Of a DNA stretch of 64,000 bases, positions 25,943 to 34,924 are shown one piece after another. The notes beneath the pieces were generated by a model. That model did not search any database, was not told the origin of the DNA, and saw only the letters and a program-made list of their open reading frames with translations. Numbering within the stretch: the stretch's first letter is position 1; each line of letters begins with the position of its first letter. The DNA is from Prosthecomicrobium sp. N25. GTDB taxonomy: Bacteria; Pseudomonadota; Alphaproteobacteria; Rhizobiales; Ancalomicrobiaceae. The translations under genes and the position numbers were made by a program. The stretch spans positions 310,001 through 374,000 of the forward strand of contig NZ_JBBCAT010000004.1 in assembly GCF_037203705.1 (NCBI RefSeq), read 5' to 3'.

Positions 25943-26914
25943 TCAGGACCAGAAGGCGGGGTTGAAGTCGTAGCCGTTGCCGGACTTCGCGACGAAGCCG
26001 GTGGACGGGAAGGCGCCGTGGTAGAAGGAGAGGCGGATCTTGTCGGCGGCGGCGCGGTCGAGGATGGCCTTGCGGGTCGCGATGGCCCGGTCGGCGTCCA
26101 TGTCGAACACCGCCTTGAAGTCCGGGTTCTTCGCGAAGATCGCCGGGTTGTTGGTGATGTCGGCGACATACATCATCTGCTCCTTGCCGGACGCGATGAT
26201 GAATGCGGTGTGGCCCGGCGTGTGCCCGTCGGCCTGCAGGGCGGTCACCCCGGGGACGATCTCCTGGCCCCAGTCGAAGCGGCGGACCTTGCCGGCCTCG
26301 GCGCCGAAGGCGCGACGGACGCCCTGGAAGCCGCCCTTGGCGGCCTCGGGGGCCGCGTTCATGGTGGCGTCGTCCATCCAGTAGGCCCATTCCTTCGCGG
26401 GCACGGCGACTTCGGCCTTCGGGAACAGCAGGGCGCCCGCCTTGTCGCGCAGGCCGTTGATGTGGTCGCCGTGGAAGTGGCTGAGGACGACGGTGTCGAT
26501 GTCCTCGGGCTTGATGCCGATGGCGGCCAGGTTGGCGATCAGCTTGCCGGTGGTCGGGCCGCCCGTGTCGGCGAAGCCGGTGTCGAAGAGCACCAGGTTC
26601 TTGCCGGTCGAGACCAGCATGGGGGTGAAGGTCAGGCTCAGCTTGTCGGCCGGCAGGCCGACGGCCGCGAAGGCGGCGGCGGTCTCGGCGTCCGACAGGT
26701 TGCGGATGAAGCCGGGAGGCAGCGGGCGCTGGGCCGAGCCGTCGTGCACGGCGGCGACCGAGAAGTCACCGAGCTTGAAGACGTGCGCCGCCGCGGGCAC
26801 CTTCGGGGTGACGGCGCCTCCGGCGCTCTGGGCCGAGGCCTTGCCGGCCGTCACGGTGCCGGCCGCCATCGAGGCGAGCGAGGCGGCGATCAGCGTACGA
26901 CGATCCATGTCCAT
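25943..26914 (-). CDS. Exported metallo-beta-lactamase-fold hydrolase
   Basis: This 323-residue protein has a signal peptide with twin arginines (MDMDRRTLIAASLASMAAG) and an MBL fold with the zinc motif SHFHGDHINGL, later histidines in DGHTPGHTAFI and an aspartate in DTGFADTGG. It resembles the periplasmic lactonase/quorum-quenching-like branch of the family, though the substrate cannot be fixed. The ATG has GGAG nine bases upstream. It is separate from the amide operons and carries its own terminator. Confidence 0.87.
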   Translation of the reverse strand: MDMDRRTLIAASLASMAAGTVTAGKASAQSAGGAVTPKVPAAAHVFKLGDFSVAAVHDGSAQRPLPPGFIRNLSDAETAAAFAAVGLPADKLSLTFTPMLVSTGKNLVLFDTGFADTGGPTTGKLIANLAAIGIKPEDIDTVVLSHFHGDHINGLRDKAGALLFPKAEVAVPAKEWAYWMDDATMNAAPEAAKGGFQGVRRAFGAEAGKVRRFDWGQEIVPGVTALQADGHTPGHTAFIIASGKEQMMYVADITNNPAIFAKNPDFKAVFDMDADRAIATRKAILDRAAADKIRLSFYHGAFPSTGFVAKSGNGYDFNPAFWS

Positions 26915-27091
26915 CCGTGGTGCTCCGAGGTTCGTTGGCATGACGCGTTCCTTACTCGCGTGCGCTCTTTCAGATCATCACTTACGTAGAAAAACGAGGG
27001 TCCTCACGACGGGTTGATCGCAGGCCGCCGCCTTTGAACGGACTGTTTCAGCGGATCGAACGAGTGGACGATCGGCGGCGAGCCAGTCGCT

Positions 27092-28060
27092 TCACTGGGG
27101 CGCGTCCGGTCGCGCCGCCCGGTACCGGGCGAGCGACCCGGCCTTCAGGAGCTTGCCTGGCAGGTCCCGACCGACCATGGATTCGGCGAGGCGGCCGGCC
27201 TCCACCAGCGCGTTCAGGTCGATGCCGGTCGCCACCCCGGTCTCCTCGCAGAGGAAGACCAGATCCTCGGTGGCGACGTTGCCCGCGGCGCCGACATTCG
27301 CCGCGAAGGGGCAGCCGCCCAGGCCGCCGACCGCGGCGTCGAACTCGCGGACCCCGATCCGCAGCGCCGCATAGGCATTGGCGATCGCCATGCCGCGCGT
27401 GTCGTGCAGGTGCAGGCGGACGCCAAGGTCCGGCCAGCGGGCGCGCAGGTCGCCGACGAGGCGGGTGACCTGCTCGGGGTTCGCCCAGCCCATGGTATCG
27501 GCGAGGCGCACCTGGCGGAGCCGCGCGCCGTGGTCGGCCAGCAGGGCGTCGACGCGGGCGACGAGGCGGAGGACTGTCGCCGCCGGCACCGGTCCCTCGT
27601 AGTTGCAGCCGAAAGCGGCCATGACGCTCAGGGCCTGGGGCTCGACACCGGCCGCCCGGTAGAGGTCGATCCAGGCGGGCATCTCGGCCAGGGCGTCCTC
27701 GATCGACCGGTTGGTGTTGCGGCGCGCGAAGGTCTCGCTGGCTGTGATCGAGAGCTTGCCGTCGAGGTCGACCCCGCCGCTCGCGATCGCGCGCTCCAGG
27801 CCCCTGGCGTTGAGCCAGAGGCCCCGATAGGCGACCCCCGGGCGGCGCGGCAGGCGACCGACGAGTTCGTCCGTTCCCGCCATCTGGGGCACGGCCCGGG
27901 GGCTGACGAAGGAGCCGACCTCGATCTCCCGGATGCCGGATGCCACCAAGGCCTCGACGAGGGCGAGCTTCTCGTCGACCGAGAGGATCTTGCGCTCGAT
28001 CTGCAGGCCGTCGCGCGGGCCGACTTCGACGATCAGGGCGGAAGCGGGCAGGTCGGTCAT
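27092..28060 (-). CDS. Hydroxymethylglutaryl-CoA lyase family enzyme
   Basis: This 322-residue DRE-TIM barrel protein has the metal/catalytic start EVGPRDGLQ, SITASETFARRNTN, the HLHDTRGMAIANAYAAL strand with the metal-binding histidines and the mobile loop GGLGGCPFA with its cysteine. It should cleave HMG-CoA to acetyl-CoA and acetoacetate, as in leucine breakdown, or a related hydroxyacyl-CoA. The ATG is preceded by CGAGGGAC. No other leucine-degradation genes are nearby, so the substrate may differ. Confidence 0.88.
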   Translation of the reverse strand: MTDLPASALIVEVGPRDGLQIERKILSVDEKLALVEALVASGIREIEVGSFVSPRAVPQMAGTDELVGRLPRRPGVAYRGLWLNARGLERAIASGGVDLDGKLSITASETFARRNTNRSIEDALAEMPAWIDLYRAAGVEPQALSVMAAFGCNYEGPVPAATVLRLVARVDALLADHGARLRQVRLADTMGWANPEQVTRLVGDLRARWPDLGVRLHLHDTRGMAIANAYAALRIGVREFDAAVGGLGGCPFAANVGAAGNVATEDLVFLCEETGVATGIDLNALVEAGRLAESMVGRDLPGKLLKAGSLARYRAARPDAPQ

Positions 28061-28309
28061 GGCTTGTCCCTCGCGCCGCGCGGCCGGGCGGCGGTTCGGT
28101 CCTTTTAGCCCGGGCCCGGGGTGGTGGGGAGGTCCCGGCCCGCGGTTCGAACGCGGACGGCCGTCGCCGGTTCGGCCCGCCGTCGTCCGGGGCGTGGCGT
28201 CGCGGGCCTGTCCGCAGCGCTCGGCCCTGCTTCCCTCGGCGCCGTTTCGGCGGCATTGTCCGATCCCCGCCCCGACTGCTTCGCCACCCGACCCCTGGAG
28301 GTCCGCCCC

Positions 28310-29962
28310 TTGACCGAGGGCTCCGTTCCCGGTTCCCCGTTCCGCCACAGGATCTTTCTCGCGGTCTGGATCGCCAGCCTCGCGTCGAATCTCGGCGGGC
28401 TGATCCAGTCCGTCGGGGCGGCGTGGCTGATGACCTCGCTCGGGGCCTCGGCCGACCTGATCGCCCTGGTGCAGGCCTCCAATACGCTGCCGATCATGCT
28501 GTTCTCGCTGGTGGCGGGGGCGATCGCGGACAATTTCGACCGGCGAAAGCTGATGCTCTCGGCGCAGCTCTTCATGTTCGTCGTGTCGGTCTCGCTTGCG
28601 GTCTCGACCTGGCTCGGGGTCATCAACCCGTGGCTGCTGCTCGCCTTCACGTTCCTGGTCGGCTGCGGCACGGCGTTCAACGGGCCGGCCTGGCAGTCGC
28701 TGGTCGGGGAGATGGTGCCGCGCGAGGAACTGCCGCAGGCGATCACGCTGAACAGCATGGGGTTCAACATCGCCCGCAGCGTCGGGCCGGCCCTCGGCGG
28801 GCTCATCGTGGCGAGCGTCGGGGCGTTCGCGGCCTTCGCCACCAATGCGGTCAGCTATGTCGGGCTCGTCAGCGTTCTCGCCCGCTGGAAGCCTCCGGCG
28901 CGACCGCGGACCTTGCCGCCGGAACGGCTCTGGCCCGCCATGGCGGCCGGCATCCGCTACGTCGCCATGTCGCCGGGGCTCTGGACCGTTCTCCTGCGCG
29001 GCGCCTGCTTCGGATTCGCGGCCGGGTCCGTGCAGGCCCTGATGCCGCTCGTCGCGCGCGACCTGGTCGGCGGCGGCCCGCTCACCTTCGGCATCCTCCT
29101 CGGCGGCTTCGGGGCGGGCGCGGTCGGCGGGGCCTTCCTGAGCCGCCGGCTGCGGCAGGCGTGGTCGCTCGAGACGCTGACGCGCGTCGCCTTCCTGAGC
29201 TTCGCGGTATCGGCCGGGGTCTCGGGGCTCAGCCGGTCGACCCCGCTGACGACCCTTGCGATGGCGCTCGGCGGGGCGAGCTGGGTGCTGGCACTGTCGA
29301 GCTTCAACGCGACGGTGCAGCTCTCCTCGCCGCGCTGGGTGCTCGGGCGCGCGCTGGCGCTCTACCAGATGGCGACCTTCGGCGGCATGGCGCTCGGCAG
29401 CTGGGTGTGGGGCGCGGCGGCGGAAGCCTACGGCACTGCGGATGCGCTTCTCTTCTCGGCCGTCGCGCTCGCCGCGGGCGCGGCGCTCGGGCTGCGCTTC
29501 CCGCTGCCGGAGATCGACGGGGTCGACCTGGAGCCGCTGAACCGCTGGCGGGAGCCCTCCATCCAGGTCGACGTGCGGCCGCAGACGGGGCCCGTTGTGA
29601 TCACCATCGAGTATGTCATCCGGCCGGAGGACGTCGGCCGATTCCTGGCCGTGATGGCCGAGCGCCGTCGCATCCGCCGACGGGACGGGGCGCGCCACTG
29701 GTCGCTGCTGCGCGATCTGGAGAACGACCGCGTCTGGATCGAGCGCTACCAGACGCCGACCTGGGTCGAGTACGTGCGCCACAACCAGCGCATGACGAAG
29801 AGCGACGCCGCGGTCAGCGACGAGATCCGGCGCCTGCACCAGGGCGACCGCCCCCGCGTCCGTCGCACCATCGAGCGCCAGCCCGGCTGGCCCCACACCG
29901 CCCCGACCGTCGCGTCGCATGACATGGCCGAGCCGCTCACGGATCCGACCCGTGGGGCGTGA
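28310..29962 (+). CDS. MFS exporter (MFS_3 type) with a C-terminal ABM-like domain
   Basis: The TTG start at 28310 is chosen because GGAGG lies eight bases upstream; no suitable ATG precedes the first helix. The 550-residue protein has about 400 residues of MFS helices (IFLAVWIASLASNLGGLIQSVG begins helix 1; motif DNFDRRKLM), resembling enterobactin-exporter-type MFS proteins. From about residue 420 comes a soluble domain (VVITIEYVIRPEDVGRFLAVM, then HWSLLRDLENDRVWIERY) like the antibiotic-biosynthesis-monooxygenase/Dabb ferredoxin-like fold. This fusion occurs in the MFS_3 group. The cargo is unknown. Confidence 0.85.
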   Translation: MTEGSVPGSPFRHRIFLAVWIASLASNLGGLIQSVGAAWLMTSLGASADLIALVQASNTLPIMLFSLVAGAIADNFDRRKLMLSAQLFMFVVSVSLAVSTWLGVINPWLLLAFTFLVGCGTAFNGPAWQSLVGEMVPREELPQAITLNSMGFNIARSVGPALGGLIVASVGAFAAFATNAVSYVGLVSVLARWKPPARPRTLPPERLWPAMAAGIRYVAMSPGLWTVLLRGACFGFAAGSVQALMPLVARDLVGGGPLTFGILLGGFGAGAVGGAFLSRRLRQAWSLETLTRVAFLSFAVSAGVSGLSRSTPLTTLAMALGGASWVLALSSFNATVQLSSPRWVLGRALALYQMATFGGMALGSWVWGAAAEAYGTADALLFSAVALAAGAALGLRFPLPEIDGVDLEPLNRWREPSIQVDVRPQTGPVVITIEYVIRPEDVGRFLAVMAERRRIRRRDGARHWSLLRDLENDRVWIERYQTPTWVEYVRHNQRMTKSDAAVSDEIRRLHQGDRPRVRRTIERQPGWPHTAPTVASHDMAEPLTDPTRGA

Positions 29963-29988
29963 GGCTCGCGGGGATCGGGGGCGGGGGC

Positions 29989-30017
29989 GGGGAGCCGCTC
30001 CCCACGTTTAATTTTTC
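29989..30017 (+). terminator. Rho-independent terminator after the MFS gene
   Basis: GGGGAG (29989-29994) pairs with CTCCCC (29998-30003) around a three-base loop, followed by ACGTTTAATTTTTCTT. It sits 27 bases after the stop. Confidence 0.7.
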
Positions 30018-30034
30018 TTGTCCCCTCCACCGCA

Positions 30035-30080
30035 TTCCCGGACAAGGCGCGGCACGCGCCCCCGATCCGGGATCCAGCGA
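30035..30080. repeat. Copy of the GGACAAGGCGCGGCACGCGC repeat
   Basis: The block beginning TTCCCGGACAAGGCGCGGC and ending GATCCGGGATCCAGCGAGG matches the units at 21347 and 21437 almost base for base. A partial echo (GCCGCCGATCCGG) follows at about 30103. It again lies in a convergent intergenic gap. Confidence 0.7.
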
Positions 30081-30158
30081 GGTCGGCGGGCCGCGGCGCG
30101 CGCCGCCGATCCGGAATTCCGTGCTCGGCCGCGGGATCTGCGCCGCGTGGAAGCGGGA

Positions 30159-31322
30159 TCAGCGGGCCATGGCGGCGAGCGCGGCTTCCATTCGGTCGAG
30201 GGCGTCGTCGATCTGGGGGCGGGGGCAGCCGAAGTTGAAGCGGGCGTGGGTTTCGAAGCCGGCGCCGAAGCTGGAGCCGGGGCTGAAGGCGACGCGGCCG
30301 TGGCGGAGGAAGGCCTCCTGGACCTCGCCCGGGATGCCGAGGGCGGAGCAGTCGAGCCAGGCGAGGTAGGTGCCCTCGGGGGCGGTGACCCGGATCGACG
30401 GGAAACGGCGGCGGAGCTCGGCGACGAGGTGGTCGCGGCTGGCCTCGAGGACCCGGAGCAGCGCCGAACGCCAGGGACCGGCACGGGTGACCGCGGCATG
30501 GGTGGCGGTGTAGCCGAGGAGGTCGCCGGTGCCGACCAGGCCGTCGCGGGCGGTCTCGAACCGGTCGCGCAGGGCCTTGTCGGCAATGATCGCGTAGGCG
30601 GTGTGCAGGCCAGGCACGTTGTAGGTCTTGGCGGCCGACATGAAGGTGATGGTGCGGGCGGCGATCTCGGGGGAGAGCGACGCGAAGGGGACGTGGCGGC
30701 GGCCGTCGAAGACGAGGTCGGAATGGATCTCGTCGGCGACCACGAGCACGTCGCGGGCGAGGCAGGCTTCGGCGATCGCGGTCAGGTCGTCCCGTGCGTA
30801 GACCTTGCCGGTCGGGTTCTGCGGGTTGCACAGAATGAAGGCGGCGGAGCGCCCCAGGGCGGCCGTGAGGCGGTCGCGGTCGAGGACGGGGCCGGCCGCG
30901 GTGGCGGTCAGCTCGACGTCGTGACGCTCGAAGCCCCAGCGCAGGGGGACGGCGAGGATCGGCGGGTAGGACGGCGTCTGCACCGTGACGCCCTGCCCGG
31001 GGCGCTCCGCGGCGAGCATCTTCATGGCGAGGTTCAGGCCCGGCACCACGCCGGGCACGAAGGTGACCCAGTCGGGTTCCACCGCCCAGCCGTAGCGCGC
31101 GCCCATGTCGGCGGCGATCGCCGCCTTCAGGGCGGGCGGCGGCTTGGTGTAGCCGAGCACCGGGTGGGCGAGCCGCTCGCGCAGGGCGTCCATGATCTCC
31201 GGCGCGCACGCGAAGTCCATGTCGGCGACCCACATGGGCAGCACGTCGGCCGGGTAGCGGAGCCACTTGTCGCTGTCGTGGGCACGGCGGTCGAGGGGCG
31301 TGGAGAAGTCGTAGACGGTCAT
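30159..31322 (-). CDS. MalY/PatB-type aminotransferase fold C-S lyase
   Basis: This 387-residue PLP enzyme starts with YDFSTPLDRRAHDSDKWLRY and LPMWVADMDFA, hallmarks of the MalY/PatB cystathionine beta-lyase group. The PLP lysine is in FMSAAKTYNVPGL, and CNPQNPTGKV and VADEIHSDLV give the cofactor-binding Asn and Asp. It likely cleaves cystathionine or other S-alkyl cysteines to a thiol, pyruvate and ammonia. It is transcribed away from the orphan gene at 31515. Confidence 0.9.
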   Translation of the reverse strand: MTVYDFSTPLDRRAHDSDKWLRYPADVLPMWVADMDFACAPEIMDALRERLAHPVLGYTKPPPALKAAIAADMGARYGWAVEPDWVTFVPGVVPGLNLAMKMLAAERPGQGVTVQTPSYPPILAVPLRWGFERHDVELTATAAGPVLDRDRLTAALGRSAAFILCNPQNPTGKVYARDDLTAIAEACLARDVLVVADEIHSDLVFDGRRHVPFASLSPEIAARTITFMSAAKTYNVPGLHTAYAIIADKALRDRFETARDGLVGTGDLLGYTATHAAVTRAGPWRSALLRVLEASRDHLVAELRRRFPSIRVTAPEGTYLAWLDCSALGIPGEVQEAFLRHGRVAFSPGSSFGAGFETHARFNFGCPRPQIDDALDRMEAALAAMAR

Positions 31323-31514
31323 GAAGGTGAAGGTCCGGCGAGAGGGATCGGAACGTTAGCCGGGTTGCCGGCGTGGGGCCATGCGGCTCAGGGCAGAGCG
31401 GCCCGGCTTTCGGGGCGCAGCAAACAAGGGCAAGCACTCTCACAGGCTGTTTACTGTCCGCCCCTCGCTGATCGTGTATCTTGTTCTTCTATTTTCTTCG
31501 CGGGGGGATTTGTT

Positions 31515-32522
31515 ATGGAGTTGTTTGGCCTCCACGGCAAACAGTATCGTGAATTGCCGTTGCATTCGTGGATCAACCTCAATGGTCCCAACAAGATCGA
31601 GATGGAATTGTTCAACTGGCGCGGGGCCGAGCCGGTCATCGAGACGGATTCCGATGTCGTGAGGATCTCAAACATTTCCCACAACAAGCAGAAGCATGTC
31701 ACCCGCTTCACGATCCAGGCCCGCGGTATGGCGACGGGGGTGGCTCGCATCATCAATTCCGCCAGCAACGATCCGACATTCCTGACCATTACCGTCGGCA
31801 TCGTGCTGAACCATACCGGGATGAAGTACGACCTGATCGCGGAGCTCGGTCGCAGTACGGATCTGTTCCGGCTCGACGTCTACCGGCGCATCCTCGCGAA
31901 GCAGAACAACCAGAACTCGGAGACGGACTCCAAGGGCGACCAGCTCATCAACGACTGGCACAACTGGGACAGGGTCCTGAAGGACCAGCCCCTGAAGCAA
32001 ATCACCGATCCCGACCATCCGAAGCGCTGGAACTGCGGCGCCTCGCTCAACCAGTTCGGGCACGACTATTTCGGCGACCACCATTTCATGACGGAGCAGA
32101 ATTACTACTACACACCGATCAAGGGGGCGACGATCAACAAGCAGGCGATCCCGCTCGACAAGGAGGTCGCGGACCGGGGCCGGCAGCGGATCAAGGAGAA
32201 GCTGGCGAAGGGGACGGCGGTCCGCGTGTTCGTCGGGCACAACGACCCGATGGCGGTCGCGGGTGGACGAATCAAGGCGAACGGCAACACCCATTACTTA
32301 ACCATCGTCGGCTGCAACGAGGACGCCACGCTGTTCCTCGTCACGGATCCCTGGCCGTACGGCAACATCGTCGACTACCACAGCGGGCTTTACGGCACGG
32401 TCGAGTGCGACTTCATGGGCCAGCTGTCTTGGGACGACCGCTGGGGATTTCTGCATACGGACGACAAGACGCGGGGACGGCATACGGGCACCCACAACTA
32501 CTGGGTCCTGATGGGGCCGTGA
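31515..32522 (+). CDS. Uncharacterised protein with papain-like Cys-His-Asp arrangement
   Basis: No family was recognised for this 335-residue protein. Residues 8-95 look like a beta-sandwich (alternating strands such as VVRISNIS and HVTRFTIQARGM). The C-terminal half has spaced Cys174 (RWNCGASLNQ), His260 (GNTHYLTIVGCN) and Asp278 (FLVTDPWPYG), an order and sequence context reminiscent of C39/papain-like peptidases, where the histidine strand is followed by a (V/N)xDPW turn. There is no signal peptide. The preceding 90 bases are AT-rich, and base composition is lower in G+C than neighbours, suggesting recent acquisition. An effector or toxin role is possible but unproven. Confidence 0.7.
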   Translation: MELFGLHGKQYRELPLHSWINLNGPNKIEMELFNWRGAEPVIETDSDVVRISNISHNKQKHVTRFTIQARGMATGVARIINSASNDPTFLTITVGIVLNHTGMKYDLIAELGRSTDLFRLDVYRRILAKQNNQNSETDSKGDQLINDWHNWDRVLKDQPLKQITDPDHPKRWNCGASLNQFGHDYFGDHHFMTEQNYYYTPIKGATINKQAIPLDKEVADRGRQRIKEKLAKGTAVRVFVGHNDPMAVAGGRIKANGNTHYLTIVGCNEDATLFLVTDPWPYGNIVDYHSGLYGTVECDFMGQLSWDDRWGFLHTDDKTRGRHTGTHNYWVLMGP

Positions 32523-32528
32523 TCCCCG

Positions 32529-33374
32529 TCACCGCGCCCCGGCCGCGGTCGCCAGGATCCAGGTCCGGAAGTCCGTCATCGCGGCGGTGAGGGGGCTCGA
32601 CTGGAGGCGTGTCAGCCAGTAGGAGCCGGCGGCGACCTCGGTCTGGAAGGGCTGGACGAGGGCGCCCTCGCGACGGTGACGCGGGAACATGGCGACGGGC
32701 ACGAGGGCGATGCCGGCGCCGAGCAAGGCGGCCTCGACGAGGCCGAGCGAACTGTCGAAGACCGGCCCGCGCGCGGCGAGCGGCTCGATGCCTGCGGCCG
32801 CGCTCCACAGTTCCCATTCGTCGGCCCGGTAGGAGCGCAGCAGCACCTCCCCGCGCAGGTCTTCGGGGGCGTCGAGCCGCGCCGCCGCCTCCGGCCGGCA
32901 GAGCGGCGACAGGCGGGCCTCGACGAGCCGGTCGGCCTCGGTCAGATGCCAGGCGCCGCCGCCGAAGCGGATCGCGAAATCGAGGCCCTCGGTGGCGATG
33001 TCGACGCGGTTGTTGTTGGTGGTCAGCCGGAGGTCGACATGCGGGCAGGCGGCCTCGAAATCGCCGAGGCGCGGCAGGAGCCAGCCGAGCGCGAAGGTGC
33101 CGACGACCCCGACATGCAGCACCTCCCGGCTGTGCCGTCCCTGGAAGCGATCGAGGGCGATGGAGAGCCGGTCGAAGGTCTCCTGCAGGGTAGGCAGGAG
33201 CGACCGCCCCTCGTCGGTCAGCGCCAGGCCGCGCGGCAGGCGGCGGAAGAGGACGATGCCGAAGCGCTCCTCGAGCGCCTTCACCTGGTGGCTGACGGCG
33301 GCCTGGGTCACGTTCAGCTCGATCGCCGCCTTGGTGAAGCTCAGGTGCCGGGCGGAGGCGACGCTCTCGAAGCG
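32529..33374 (-). pseudogene. LysR family regulator truncated at its 5' end
   Basis: From FESVASARHLSFTKAAIELN onward this is a normal GcvA/AmpR-like LysR protein: winged helix with TQAAVSHQVKALEERFG, then the substrate-binding domain to the stop. The first dozen or so codons usual for this group (a start codon and an LNALRAFE-type segment) are missing. At about 33370 the sequence changes into integrase homology on the other strand. The open frame continues into that foreign sequence, so a chimeric start is possible but unlikely to be functional. Its stop lies six bases from that of the converging papain-like gene. Confidence 0.75.
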
Positions 33375-34221
33375 GGAGTGGCTGATGCGGCTCGTTCGGC
33401 CGCGCCTCGGCTCCCGGCCGATCCGCGAGATCTCGGCCCGTGAGGTCCTGGAGGTTCTGCGCGAGGTCGAGGGCAAGGGCTTTCACGAGACCGCAATCCG
33501 GCTTCGATCCGCCATCGGCTCGGTCTTCCGTAACGCGATCGCGACCGGGCGGGCAGAGAACGACCCGACTGGGGCACTTCGGGGAGCTCTGACCACACCC
33601 CGGGTGAAGCACCGGGCCGCGGTTACGGACCCGAAGGGTCTCGGGCCGCTCCTGCAGGCCATCGACGGGTACCAGTGCCAGCCGGCGACCAAGGTGGCGC
33701 TGCAGCTTCTGGCCCTGCTCGTGCCCCGCCCCGGGGAACTCAGGCTCGCGAAGTGGGACGAGTTCGACCTGGAAGGCAAGGTCTGGAGCATCCCGGCCGC
33801 GCGCACCAAGATGCGTCGGCCGCACAAGATCCCACTCCCGAGGCAGGCCATCGAGATGCTGGAGGAGTACCACAAGGTCGCCCGCCGCTCGGATCTGGTC
33901 TTCGCCGGGACCACGAACGCGCAGAAGCCGATCAGCGAGAACACGCTGAACCAGGCGCTGCGCCGGGTCGGCTTCGGCCCCGACCAGATGACGAGCCACG
34001 GCTTCCGGGCGACCTTCGCGACCATCGCCAACGAGTCCGGCCTCTGGCACGCGGATGCGATCGAGCGTCAGCTGGCGCATGTCGAGCAGAACGCCATCCG
34101 CCGCGCCTACGCGAGGGGAGAATTCTGGGATGAGCGCGTGAGAATGATGCAGTGGTGGGCCGACCAATTGGATGACCTCCGCCACGGATCGGGTGACAGC
34201 TCAACCAAGAATTGCGTCTAG
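33370..34221 (+). pseudogene. P4-type tyrosine integrase, N-terminus missing
   Basis: The readable part begins at SKREWLMRLVRPRLGSRPIR and runs about 280 codons through the core-binding and catalytic domains. Catalytic residues are seen: Arg in VPRPGELRLAKW, His-x-x-Arg in SHGFRATFAT, and the end region RQLAHVEQNAIRRAY, whose last Tyr would be the nucleophile. About 100 N-terminal residues (the DUF4102-type arm-binding part) are absent, as the sequence abuts a LysR gene fragment. Without them and a start codon it is most likely inactive. Confidence 0.8.
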
Positions 34222-34427
34222 TCGGCTCCGATCGGCGCGAAGGGCCCCGCGTCGACGCGGACCGCAGGACGCCCATGACGAAGTGTAGGCACGGTAATGG
34301 GACTTTATAATACAGTGGATAGAGATTGATGTCATTTGTTGGCGTCGCCAAAAAATGACAGCACGTCCTACAGTATAGTTATGGAAAATTATGGACTTCC
34401 CTGTGCTACGAAGCATGAGGAGATCAC

Positions 34428-34616
34428 ATGGAAAATTACCCCATTCTCTCCGACCGCTTGACGCTATCGATCGACGAGGCACAGAAGGCGTCTGGACTCT
34501 CTAGGTCCACGCTTTACGTCGCTATCAGGAACGGTGAGCTCGGCAGCGTTAAGGTCGCAGGTCGCCGGCTGATCCCGGTCGCCGCACTGCGCCAGTTCCT
34601 GCGGCTGGAGGACTAG
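34428..34616 (+). CDS. AlpA/excisionase-type DNA-binding protein
   Basis: This 62-residue protein has a single MerR-like helix-turn-helix: LSIDEAQKASGLSRSTLYVA followed by IRNGELGSVKVAGRRLIPVA. Such proteins act as excisionases or regulators of P4-like integrases and typically lie beside them. The ATG has GAGGAGATCAC upstream. The surrounding 34280-34430 stretch is AT-rich compared with the chromosome. Confidence 0.8.
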   Translation: MENYPILSDRLTLSIDEAQKASGLSRSTLYVAIRNGELGSVKVAGRRLIPVAALRQFLRLED

Positions 34617-34619
34617 GCC

Positions 34620-34924
34620 ATGCCGGTCCGGACCTCGCGGGCGCGCAACGGTGCCTCCTGCCTGAACTTCGACCGGATCCGGTCGGCGGCGGTCGCCGAA
34701 CTGCGGCGCCTCGTTCCTGCTTGGCTGCCGCGGGGCCGCCGGGAGGGCGACGAGTGGGTTCGCGCTCAACCCCACGCGTGACGACAAGAACCTCGGGAGC
34801 TTCAAGGTCAACTTGAAGACCGGGCTGTGGGCCGACTTCGCAACTGGCGACCAGGGCGACGTGATCGGCCTCTTCGCCTACCTGAACCGAGTGGATCGGG
34901 TCGAGGCGGCGCGCCGCCTTAGCC
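34620..34924 (+). pseudogene. Primase-like N-terminal fragment, frameshifted and cut by an IS
   Basis: The start ATG follows the AlpA-like stop by three bases. The frame reads through LRRLVPAWLPRGRREGDEWV, then an extra base near 34754 shifts it; the second frame continues ALNPTRDDKNLGSFKVNLKT and LWADFATGDQGDVIGLFAYL. These segments match the N-terminal region of phage/plasmid primase-helicase proteins carried by P4-like islands. It stops at the end of the IS3 element at about 34924. Confidence 0.7.

Noticed and set aside
28061-29920. Long minus-strand open frame continuing upstream of the HMG-CoA lyase start
   Set aside because: It is antisense to the MFS gene; the lyase family begins at MTDLPASALIVEVG with a good ribosome binding site.
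30018-31514. Long open frame upstream of and in phase with the papain-like gene
   Set aside because: It runs antisense to the well-supported MalY/PatB-type gene and has only GC-bias-driven composition; the ATG at 31515 begins the part with real sequence character.
34222-34427. tRNA gene as attachment site for the P4-type integrase
   Set aside because: No cloverleaf or conserved T-loop sequence could be made out, although such integrases usually target tRNA genes.
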